Shown here: piece after piece, positions 36,660-43,899 of the stretch
Numbering within the stretch: position 1 is the stretch's first letter
Layout: each line of letters begins with the position of its first letter
Assembly: GCF_005877885.1 (NCBI RefSeq)
Contig: NZ_VCHY01000006.1
Location: 124,001-188,000, forward strand
DNA: 64,000 nt
Source: Labilibacter sediminis
GTDB taxonomy: Bacteria > Bacteroidota > Bacteroidia > Bacteroidales > Marinilabiliaceae
Reading direction: 5' to 3'
The notes under the pieces: model-generated
The model's input: the letters and a program-made list of their open reading frames with translations, nothing else
What the model was told of the DNA's origin: nothing
Database searches by the model: none
Made by a program: the position numbers and the translations under genes

Positions 36660-37775
36660 ATGAAGTTTGTTAAGCAAAATATGAAGAACATCATCGGGTG
36701 GAAGACCAACCGAAAAATTGTTGTATTTGCAATAGATGATTATGGGAACGTTCGAATTTCTTCGCAAAAGGCTCTAAAAGCGATTAAAGAGACCGGAGTT
36801 AAGTTAAATTTATTTGATAGGGTTGATGCTTTGGAAAACAGGCAGGATCTGGAACAAACAATAGAGGCTGCTACTTCAGTAACAGATAAAAATGGTAACT
36901 ATCCGGTGCTCACTTTATTTTCTGTTCCATGTAATATCGATTTTGAAAAGATGGCAGATGATAATTTTAAAAACTATCATTATGAGTTGTTAACTCAAAC
37001 TTTTGAGAAACGATCTGCAGAAGATCCTCATTCGTATGAAGGTGTTTGGGATTTGTGGCTTGAGGGAATGGAAAAGGGAGTGTTTGTTCCACAATTTCAT
37101 GGTAGAGAGCATTTTAATCTTAAAGTTTTTGAAGAAAAACTAGATCGAAAAGATTCATTATTGCTCACTTGCTTAAAAAATAGTTCTAATATCAGTTTAC
37201 CTACCGGTTACTCTACTATTTCTTACACAGCTGCATTTAAGTTTTGGCATATTGAGGAGAATAAACGGTTTAAATCAATCATTGAAGATGGACTCAATGC
37301 GTTTGAAGAGGTATTTGGCTTTCGTTCAAACCATTTTGCAGCCCCGGGGTTTGGTGAAAACCGTATCATACATCCCTTTTTAAAAGATAATGGAATAAAG
37401 TTTATAGATAATCCTCTCATAAATAAAGAGCATCAGGGAAAAGGAAAATTCAAAACGATTTTAAATTATACCGGAAAAAAAAGCCGCTCAGGCATTCGGT
37501 ATATGGTTCGTAATGTCATCTTCGAACCAATTCAGAATAATCACAGTGACTGGGTGGGTTATGCAATGAAACAGATAGATTCAGCTTTTAGCTGGAAAAG
37601 GCCTGCAATAATTAGCTCCCATAGAGTAAATTTTGTTGGGCAGGTGAATCCTCAAACAGCAAAAAAGGGGATTGCTGACTTAAAAGAGTTATTCAGGAGA
37701 ATTAAAGATAAATGGCCCGATGTAGAGTTTATGTCTGCAGATAAATTGGGTGAACTAATAGCTTCAGGAAAATGA
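36660..37775 (+). CDS. Polysaccharide deacetylase-like protein, paralogue B
   Basis: A 371-residue protein that parallels the one at 26713-27840 along its length: NIIGWKTNRKIVVFAIDDYG at residues 10-29 versus the ESDDWG form there, VPQFHGREHFN at about 145-155, FRSNHFAAPGFGENRI and IISSHRVNFVG. The conserved Asp pair and HxxxH are intact, so both copies may be active on different substrates. The gene begins on the base after the previous stop codon and overlaps the ATP-grasp gene by 4 bases. Confidence 0.75.
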   Translation: MKFVKQNMKNIIGWKTNRKIVVFAIDDYGNVRISSQKALKAIKETGVKLNLFDRVDALENRQDLEQTIEAATSVTDKNGNYPVLTLFSVPCNIDFEKMADDNFKNYHYELLTQTFEKRSAEDPHSYEGVWDLWLEGMEKGVFVPQFHGREHFNLKVFEEKLDRKDSLLLTCLKNSSNISLPTGYSTISYTAAFKFWHIEENKRFKSIIEDGLNAFEEVFGFRSNHFAAPGFGENRIIHPFLKDNGIKFIDNPLINKEHQGKGKFKTILNYTGKKSRSGIRYMVRNVIFEPIQNNHSDWVGYAMKQIDSAFSWKRPAIISSHRVNFVGQVNPQTAKKGIADLKELFRRIKDKWPDVEFMSADKLGELIASGK

Positions 37776-38776
37776 TTTTAAAAAGATTTATTTATTTAGC
37801 TTACTATTTAAAAGGTTTAGATTTCAAAAAGTTAGGTAGCTTTTTGAACTATGCACATACACATACAGGAATATCAAAACTAAAGTTGTTAAGCAATGCT
37901 GTTCAGGCAGTTTTTAAGTATAATATTTCTTTATTAGAGTACTTTCAGTTTAGGTTTTTTGAGCGCTCACATGAAGAACGATTGAAATGGGCAGGTACGG
38001 GATTTATGTATGAGTATCAGAAGGTTCAAAATCCCATTGATTCCAGGGAAATATTGGAGAATAAGTTGCTCTTTAATGCTCATTTTAAAAAATTTATACT
38101 TCGCAAAACCTCTTCCATAGATGAACTTAGGTTAAATGATAAAATTGCTCGGGAACTGTTGGCAAATTCCTCAGAAAAACTGGTTTTGAAGAACTCTTTG
38201 GGGCAGGTTGGAGCAGAGGTTGAAATTGTTTCCTGCAAAGCTTTCGACACTGATTCTTTAATCAAATATATGCAAGAGAAAAATTATAATTTGATAGAGG
38301 AATTTGTAGTTCAACATCATTCAATTATGGAGTTGTCTCCTTCAGGATTAAATACTATTCGGGTATTTACACAGCTTCAGCAAGGAAAAGTAGAATTTTT
38401 AGGGGCCCGATTGCGTGTTACGGTAAATTGTAGTGTAGATAATATGGCAGCCGGTAATCTTGCTGCTCCCATTGATATGGATACCGGAATAGTTAATGGT
38501 CCAGGTGTATACAGTGATATAACAAAAGAGGATCAAGGTATACATCCGATAACCGGGAAAAAAATCAATGGTTTTCAGATTCCATATTGGGATGAAGTGA
38601 GAGATATGGTTATTAAAGGAGCGCTTATTGTTCCCGAAAACAAGTCAATTGGATGGGATGTTGCTATTAGTGAAAAAGGACCAGAACTGATTGAAGGTAA
38701 TCATAATTGGTGTAAACTATTGTGGCAACTGCCGGAGAAAAAAGGACTAAAGGAAATGTTAAATAAATATGTATGA
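37772..38776 (+). CDS. Sugar-transfer-associated ATP-grasp protein
   Basis: A 334-residue protein with the ATP-grasp core of the family found next to sugar transferases: LVLKNSLGQVGAEVEIV near residue 133, IEEFVVQHHSIMELSPSGLN near residue 175, FTQLQQGKVEFLGARLRV near 202, and the metal-site stretch GWDVAISEKGPELIEGNHNW near 296. It presumably ligates a carboxylate to an amine or hydroxyl on a sugar intermediate. It overlaps both neighbours by 4 bases and lies two genes before a PglC-like initiating transferase, consistent with the family's name. Confidence 0.85.
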   Translation: MILKRFIYLAYYLKGLDFKKLGSFLNYAHTHTGISKLKLLSNAVQAVFKYNISLLEYFQFRFFERSHEERLKWAGTGFMYEYQKVQNPIDSREILENKLLFNAHFKKFILRKTSSIDELRLNDKIARELLANSSEKLVLKNSLGQVGAEVEIVSCKAFDTDSLIKYMQEKNYNLIEEFVVQHHSIMELSPSGLNTIRVFTQLQQGKVEFLGARLRVTVNCSVDNMAAGNLAAPIDMDTGIVNGPGVYSDITKEDQGIHPITGKKINGFQIPYWDEVRDMVIKGALIVPENKSIGWDVAISEKGPELIEGNHNWCKLLWQLPEKKGLKEMLNKYV

Positions 38777-39363
38777 TAGAGAAGATTTTAATATTTATAA
38801 AGCATAGGTTTGGTTTTCTGTGGAAAATCATAGAACATGTCAATAGATTCTTCTTTTCCATACTCTATAAGAAATCTTTAAATAATGTTCTTCCAAAAAT
38901 TATTGAAGAATATAATGAAAAACCCTGGAAGGTAAGGCGGTTGATGCCTTCGGATATACAGTTTCTTTTTAATTTAATTAACGCTCAGAAACCATCAGAC
39001 CTTAAGTATTTTAGTCCTCATGGTTTTGATTTAAATTCACTGGCGAAACAATTTAAAAACAGCTCTTTTTTAATGATGGGTGTTTTTGATGAGGAAAATT
39101 TGGTTGGATACTTCTTTTTAAGAATGTTTGTCAATAAAAAATGTTTTGTAGGTAGACTGATCGATGTTAATTACAGAGGAAAGGGTATAGGTTTGATTAT
39201 GAATCAGGTCATGTATAAAACAGCATGGGGAATGGGATTTAGATGTCTTTCTACCATATCAAAGAATAACAAAGCAGTGGTGAAGGCCCATGAAAAAAAC
39301 TCATCTATGGTTATTCTTAAAGAGCTTCAGAATGATTATCTACTCATTGAGTTTGTTAAGTAG
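38773..39363 (+). CDS. GNAT-family N-acyltransferase
   Basis: A 196-residue protein. The acetyl-CoA-binding signature is at about residues 130-150: RLIDVNYRGKGIGLIMNQVM, which contains the R/Q-x-x-G-x-G/A loop. VRRLMPSDIQFLFNLINAQ is the usual N-terminal beta-alpha unit, and TISKNNKAVVKAHEKNSS near residue 168 is the C-terminal part. It may acylate the amino sugar made by the aminotransferase at 41255. It overlaps the ATP-grasp gene by 4 bases and is followed 25 bases later by the initiating transferase. Confidence 0.8.
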   Translation: MIEKILIFIKHRFGFLWKIIEHVNRFFFSILYKKSLNNVLPKIIEEYNEKPWKVRRLMPSDIQFLFNLINAQKPSDLKYFSPHGFDLNSLAKQFKNSSFLMMGVFDEENLVGYFFLRMFVNKKCFVGRLIDVNYRGKGIGLIMNQVMYKTAWGMGFRCLSTISKNNKAVVKAHEKNSSMVILKELQNDYLLIEFVK

Positions 39364-39388
39364 AACCTAAATTTAATATGAAAAATCT

Positions 39389-39961
39389 GTGAAACGAATA
39401 TTCGACATTCTAGCTTCTTTTTTTGGCCTGATATTGATAAGTCCTATTCTTTTGGTAACGGCTATTTTAATTAAAATTTATATGCCAGGTCCGGTATTAT
39501 TTCATCAAAAAAGAGGTGGTCGACATGGCAAAATATTTACCATTCATAAGTTTCGGTCAATGAAGGTAAATAGTGGAGGAAGTACTGTTTCAGTTAAAGG
39601 AGAAAGTAGAATTACTCCATTGGGAGCCAAACTAAGAAAGTATAAAATTGATGAATTACCTGAATTGTGGAATGTGTTAGTGGGAGATATGAGTTTTGTT
39701 GGCCCACGTCCGGATATGCCGGAGTACAATGAAGGTTTAAAAGGAGACGATAGAAAGATATTGGAGCTTCGACCTGGTATAACAGGACCTGCGACATTAA
39801 AATATGCTAACGAAGAAGAATTATTGGCACAGGTTGACGATCCACATAAATTTAATGAAGAGGTATTGTGGCCAGAGAAAGTAAGGATGAATTTAGAATA
39901 TTATTACAAGAGGAATTTCTTTATGGATCTCTCTATTATTTTTAGAACAGTGTTTCGATAA
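39389..39961 (+). CDS. Initiating phosphoglycosyl transferase (PglC-like sugar transferase)
   Basis: A 190-residue minimal monotopic phosphoglycosyl transferase. KRIFDILASFFGLILISPIL at residues 2-21 is the re-entrant membrane helix, HQKRGGRHGKIFTIHKFRSM at about 38-57 is the conserved basic loop, IDELPELWNVLVGDMSFVGP near 89-108 carries the DE catalytic dyad, and RPGITGPA near 131. It transfers a sugar phosphate, typically of a bacillosamine-like or GalNAc-like sugar, to undecaprenyl phosphate. The start is GTG 39389; the nearby ATG 39378 is out of frame. It is one of two initiating transferases in the window. Confidence 0.93.
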   Translation: MKRIFDILASFFGLILISPILLVTAILIKIYMPGPVLFHQKRGGRHGKIFTIHKFRSMKVNSGGSTVSVKGESRITPLGAKLRKYKIDELPELWNVLVGDMSFVGPRPDMPEYNEGLKGDDRKILELRPGITGPATLKYANEEELLAQVDDPHKFNEEVLWPEKVRMNLEYYYKRNFFMDLSIIFRTVFR

Positions 39962-40043
39962 GTTTAAAAGAGTCAGATTTATACAGTCCTTTTACTATAA
40001 AGATATTTAAAACCTAACATCGAATTTTGAGTTTACAACAACT

Positions 40044-41252
40044 ATGATATTACTAATTATTGTTTTACCTGTAATATTTTTCTGTATTTATTTAATGATT
40101 GATTATAGGGGACCTAAGTATATTAAACTAAAATCATTTGAATTATATGGGGTGCAGTGCAAAACGGCTAAGGAGCTTATAGTTCAAGAATATGATAGAG
40201 ACGGAAATTTATGGGCATCACGAGGTATGGTTCTGTATCGCTTAAAAGAAGGAGATACTCGTTTTTGCAGGGTAGCTCATGTGCCGTCTGGGAGCTCATT
40301 TTATTGGCTATACAATTTTAGCATTTTTCGCAATTTTGTGAATAAACCTGAGTGCGTACTTGTTACAGTTTCCGGGGATAATAACTTATGTGCTATGTCT
40401 GCGGGCTATATTTGGCATAGCCAAATTTCTAATATTGACTTCACAAAAACTTTCGAATTGCGTCATTTTGGACTCGGTGTTGGAAGAGGTATATTTAGTA
40501 ATGGTATTAATTCGGTAAATGATAGGCAGATTTATTTTGGTGAATATTTTAGAAATTCAGCAAAATCAGATGTAAGGATTTTTGTAAGTGATGATAACGG
40601 GATAAACTGGAGAGTAGCTTATGAATTTCCTGCAGGCAGGGTTCGCCATATTCACTCTGTGCAAAAAGATCCTTTTACTGGTCATTTATGGGTTTGTTGC
40701 GGTGATGCTGATGGAGAATCGTTAATTGCCAGTTCGCAGGATGATTTTAAAAGTATAAAGGAGATTGGTGGTGGAAGTCAAATGTGGAGAACGTGCCAAT
40801 TGGTATTTACTGAAGATAAGATTTATTGGGGTGGAGATACTGGTTCTCCGGATCATTCCGGGGTGTTTTGTTGGAACAAAAACAAAGAAACTGTATCAAC
40901 CATTTGTAAGATAAAAGGAGCAATTTTATACGGGACTTTACTGAATGAAGGAACTGTTGTTTTTACTACAGATAGAGAGGGATTTCCGAATGAGGAAGAT
41001 CAATTTACACGACTTGTTATTATTAATCCGGAGGGTGAATTTTCTACGGTTAAAATAGGAACCTGGAAACATTCAAAAAGAGGATACCGCTATAGTTTTG
41101 CTATGTTGCGTACGCAACGTACTCAAAATAATAACTCTCTATGTTTTTCAATTATTAATCAAAGAGAGTTTTCAATGGGGAAATTATTAATTTTTGAAGT
41201 ATCTAACTTAAATAAATTGGCTAACTTAAGTAAACGTTTAAAACAAACCTGA
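40044..41252 (+). CDS. Membrane-anchored beta-propeller-like protein of unknown function
   Basis: A 402-residue protein with one N-terminal hydrophobic segment (residues 1-20) and no lipobox, so it is probably anchored facing the periplasm. The body is beta-rich with repeated W/Y/F-centred strands and one clear Asp-box, SDDNGINW (S-x-D-x-G-x-x-W) near residue 185, of the type found in sialidase and BNR propellers; a weaker copy SSQDDF follows near 233. I do not recognise a named family. It lies between the initiating transferase and a DegT aminotransferase (2 bases upstream of the latter), so it belongs to the polysaccharide operon and might bind or trim the polymer. Confidence 0.7.
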   Translation: MILLIIVLPVIFFCIYLMIDYRGPKYIKLKSFELYGVQCKTAKELIVQEYDRDGNLWASRGMVLYRLKEGDTRFCRVAHVPSGSSFYWLYNFSIFRNFVNKPECVLVTVSGDNNLCAMSAGYIWHSQISNIDFTKTFELRHFGLGVGRGIFSNGINSVNDRQIYFGEYFRNSAKSDVRIFVSDDNGINWRVAYEFPAGRVRHIHSVQKDPFTGHLWVCCGDADGESLIASSQDDFKSIKEIGGGSQMWRTCQLVFTEDKIYWGGDTGSPDHSGVFCWNKNKETVSTICKIKGAILYGTLLNEGTVVFTTDREGFPNEEDQFTRLVIINPEGEFSTVKIGTWKHSKRGYRYSFAMLRTQRTQNNNSLCFSIINQREFSMGKLLIFEVSNLNKLANLSKRLKQT

Positions 41253-41254
41253 TT

Positions 41255-42400
41255 ATGAAACCAAGAGTATATCTTTCCAGCCCGCATATGTCAGGGCACG
41301 AATTAAAATATGTACATGAGGCTTTCGATCAGAACTGGATCGCTCCACTGGGACCCAATGTGGATCGATTTGAAGAAACTTTGGGGAGTTATTGTGGTGT
41401 TAAACATGCTGCAGCATTAAGTTCAGGAACTGCAGCTCTTCATTTGGCGTTAGTTATGCTGGGCGTAAAAACCGGAGATGAGGTTCTTGTTTCATCTTTT
41501 ACTTTTTCTGCATCGGTAAATCCTATTGTTTATCAGGGAGCTACTCCTGTTTTTATAGATAGTGAACTGGATACTTGGAATATGGATCCGGATTTGCTTG
41601 AAGCTGCTATTTTGGATAGAAGAGCAAAAGGGGGAACAAATAAAATTAAAGCCATTGTAGTTGTGCATCTATACGGAATGCCTGCCAAAATGGATAAGAT
41701 CATGGAGGTAGCCAATAGGTATGATATTCCTGTGATTGAGGATGCGGCAGAAGCTTTGGGAAGCAAATATAATGGAAAGGCATTGGGATCTTTTGGTAAA
41801 ATGGCCATATTATCATTTAATGGTAATAAAATAATTACTACTTCAGGAGGTGGAGCGCTTATTTCAGATGATGAAAGTTTGATAAAAAAAGCAAGGTTTT
41901 TAGCTACACAGGCAAGAGATCAGGCTCCGCATTATCAGCATAGTGAAATAGGGTATAATTATAGAATGAGTAATGTGTTGGCGGGTATTGGTAGAGGGCA
42001 GATGGAGGTGATAGATGATCGTATAAGTAAACGAAGAGAAATATATTCATATTATAAAAAAAATCTCGACAAATTCGAAGGCATAAAATTTCTGTCAGAA
42101 CCAGGTATAGGCTATTTCTCTAACTTTTGGTTAACAACAGTTCTTATTGATGAGTCAAAACTGGGCGTTTCAAAAGAAAAAATAGCAGAAGAATTAGCAA
42201 AGCATAATATTGAAACCAGACCGGTTTGGAAACCTATGCATTTACAACCTGTATTTAAAAACTTTGCAAGTTATTTAAATAACAACTCCGAATACCTTTT
42301 TAAAAACGGACTTTGTTTGCCATCAGGCTCAAATATGTCCGAAACTACACTTAAACAAATAGTTGATATTATTTGTCAAACTATAAGTAAGAAATCTTGA
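41255..42400 (+). CDS. DegT/DnrJ/EryC1/StrS aminotransferase (PglE-like)
   Basis: A 381-residue PLP aminotransferase. YLSSPHMSGHELKYVHEAFD and NWIAPLGPNVDRFEE are the start typical of the UDP-4-amino sugar (PglE/PerA) branch; SSGTAALHLALVMLG near residue 57 binds PLP phosphate, VIEDAAEALGSKYNGKALG near 160 has the pyridine-contacting Asp, and Lys192 in FNGNKIITTSGGG forms the internal aldimine. It probably aminates a 4-keto-6-deoxy nucleotide sugar; the matching dehydratase may be the CapD-type protein at 53249. It differs clearly from the WecE-like paralogue at 19904. Confidence 0.9.
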   Translation: MKPRVYLSSPHMSGHELKYVHEAFDQNWIAPLGPNVDRFEETLGSYCGVKHAAALSSGTAALHLALVMLGVKTGDEVLVSSFTFSASVNPIVYQGATPVFIDSELDTWNMDPDLLEAAILDRRAKGGTNKIKAIVVVHLYGMPAKMDKIMEVANRYDIPVIEDAAEALGSKYNGKALGSFGKMAILSFNGNKIITTSGGGALISDDESLIKKARFLATQARDQAPHYQHSEIGYNYRMSNVLAGIGRGQMEVIDDRISKRREIYSYYKKNLDKFEGIKFLSEPGIGYFSNFWLTTVLIDESKLGVSKEKIAEELAKHNIETRPVWKPMHLQPVFKNFASYLNNNSEYLFKNGLCLPSGSNMSETTLKQIVDIICQTISKKS

Positions 42401-42446
42401 ATGGTAAGGAGATATTCGGTTTTACAAATGCTATAAATTTGATACA

Positions 42447-42983
42447 ATGATATTTAATAACCTTACAAAACGCATAAGAAGATTTATAGTTTCTCATTTA
42501 GGGTCTGATGCAAAAATTAAATACCTAAGAGAACAAGGTGTTAAAATTGGTAAGGACTGTAGAATTGATTCTTTATTGTTTTCAACGGAACCATATCTTA
42601 TTGAAATTGGTAATAAAGTAAGTATTGCCAATGGAAGTGCTTTAATTACTCATGATGCAAGTATTACTTGCTTTCGTGATGAGTATCCTAATTCTGATTT
42701 ATTTGGAACCATTAAAATTGGAGATAATGTATTTGTAGGCTTAAATTCAATGATCTTACCCAATACGGTTATAGGTAATAATTGTATTATTGGTGCAGGT
42801 AGTGTGGTTAGAGGAAAGTTTCCTGATAATTCAATAATTATGGGAAATCCGGCTAAAAAAATTATGGATGTAAAAATTCATAAAATGTTATGCAAGAATA
42901 ATCCGGGGCGTTTAGAGACAAGAAATTTAAGTGATGCAGAAAAGAAACCAATTGTTATGGAGCATTTTAATAAAATGCGTTAA
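42447..42983 (+). CDS. Left-handed beta-helix acyltransferase
   Basis: A 178-residue hexapeptide-repeat protein. Repeats appear at about residues 52-62 (IEIGNKVSIANGS), 90-110 (IKIGDNVFVGLNSMILPNT) and 111-135 (VIGNNCIIGAGSVVRG), ending in IIMGNPAKKIM, the usual cap of Maa/WbbJ-type O-acetyltransferases. ITHDASI near residue 66 carries the probable catalytic His. It likely O- or N-acetylates a sugar of the repeat unit. It lies 46 bases after the aminotransferase. Confidence 0.88.
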   Translation: MIFNNLTKRIRRFIVSHLGSDAKIKYLREQGVKIGKDCRIDSLLFSTEPYLIEIGNKVSIANGSALITHDASITCFRDEYPNSDLFGTIKIGDNVFVGLNSMILPNTVIGNNCIIGAGSVVRGKFPDNSIIMGNPAKKIMDVKIHKMLCKNNPGRLETRNLSDAEKKPIVMEHFNKMR

Positions 42984-43023
42984 TGTTTTGATTTGAATAG
43001 TATCTATATAAAATCATGAAACT

Positions 43024-43824
43024 ATGATTACAAGGAGAAAGATTACTAGCGTTTTATTTTTTATAGCAGTTGTGTTTTTTATGAGCTGTGAATCAAATAA
43101 AAATCAAATGAATATTATTTTTTTACACCGTAGTACAGGACTGAATGTATATCTGGGAAATACAAATCCATACGTTCACAAACTATTTAATAAGTCAGAT
43201 TTTGCTTCATATTTTAAAAAGTTAAATAAGCAGAATAATACAAACCATAATTTTGAGGAACAAAGTTTTCCTGGAACTACTGAATATGGATATAAGAACT
43301 ATCCATATGACTATTACAATATATGGGTTAAAAATGGAGGAGACCAGCCTTATAAGGGAGCCCCTACACTTGAAATGCTTACAAAAAAATATGATGTTGT
43401 CATATTTAAACACTGTTATTCAGTAAGTAATATCGTAAAAGGAAATGGACAAGCTGATGTAAATTCAGAGGAGAAAACAATTGAAAACTACAAATTACAA
43501 TTTGAGGCATTAAAGAATAAAATGCATGAATTTCCGGATACAAAATTTATTGTTTGGACGCCTGCAGTGCGACACGAAAGTAGTTTGTCTTTGGAAGAGG
43601 CTCAAAATACTAAGCGATTTTATGAATGGATGTTAAACGAATGGAACGAGGAAGGAGATAATATCTATTTATGGGATTTTTACAAATATGAGACAGAAGG
43701 AGGATTGTTTTTAAAAGATGAGTTTTCTTCTGAAAATGGAGACTCACATCCTAATAAAGCATTCTCCGCTAAAATGACACCGATTTTTGCAGATTTTGTA
43801 TATAAAGTAACTAATAGTAAGTAG
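43024..43824 (+). CDS. SGNH-hydrolase-like lipoprotein
   Basis: A 266-residue protein with a lipoprotein signal peptide, FFMSC with lipidated Cys22. After the lipobox, IIFLHRSTGLNVY (residues 31-43) occupies the place of the SGNH block I, with Ser37 as a candidate nucleophile; FKHCYSVSNIVKGNG (about 130-144) could be block II/III, and GDSHPNKAFSA near residue 245 matches the DxxHP block V. These features suggest a carbohydrate esterase or acyltransferase acting at the cell envelope, possibly on O-acetyl groups of the polysaccharide. The family is not recognised precisely, so the function is inferred. Confidence 0.65.
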   Translation: MITRRKITSVLFFIAVVFFMSCESNKNQMNIIFLHRSTGLNVYLGNTNPYVHKLFNKSDFASYFKKLNKQNNTNHNFEEQSFPGTTEYGYKNYPYDYYNIWVKNGGDQPYKGAPTLEMLTKKYDVVIFKHCYSVSNIVKGNGQADVNSEEKTIENYKLQFEALKNKMHEFPDTKFIVWTPAVRHESSLSLEEAQNTKRFYEWMLNEWNEEGDNIYLWDFYKYETEGGLFLKDEFSSENGDSHPNKAFSAKMTPIFADFVYKVTNSK

Positions 43825-43899
43825 ACTTATTGCATTGAATTAGCCTACTCTGATTTAAATGTTTTTATCGTAAAATATATAAAGAACCTAAGTATAATA

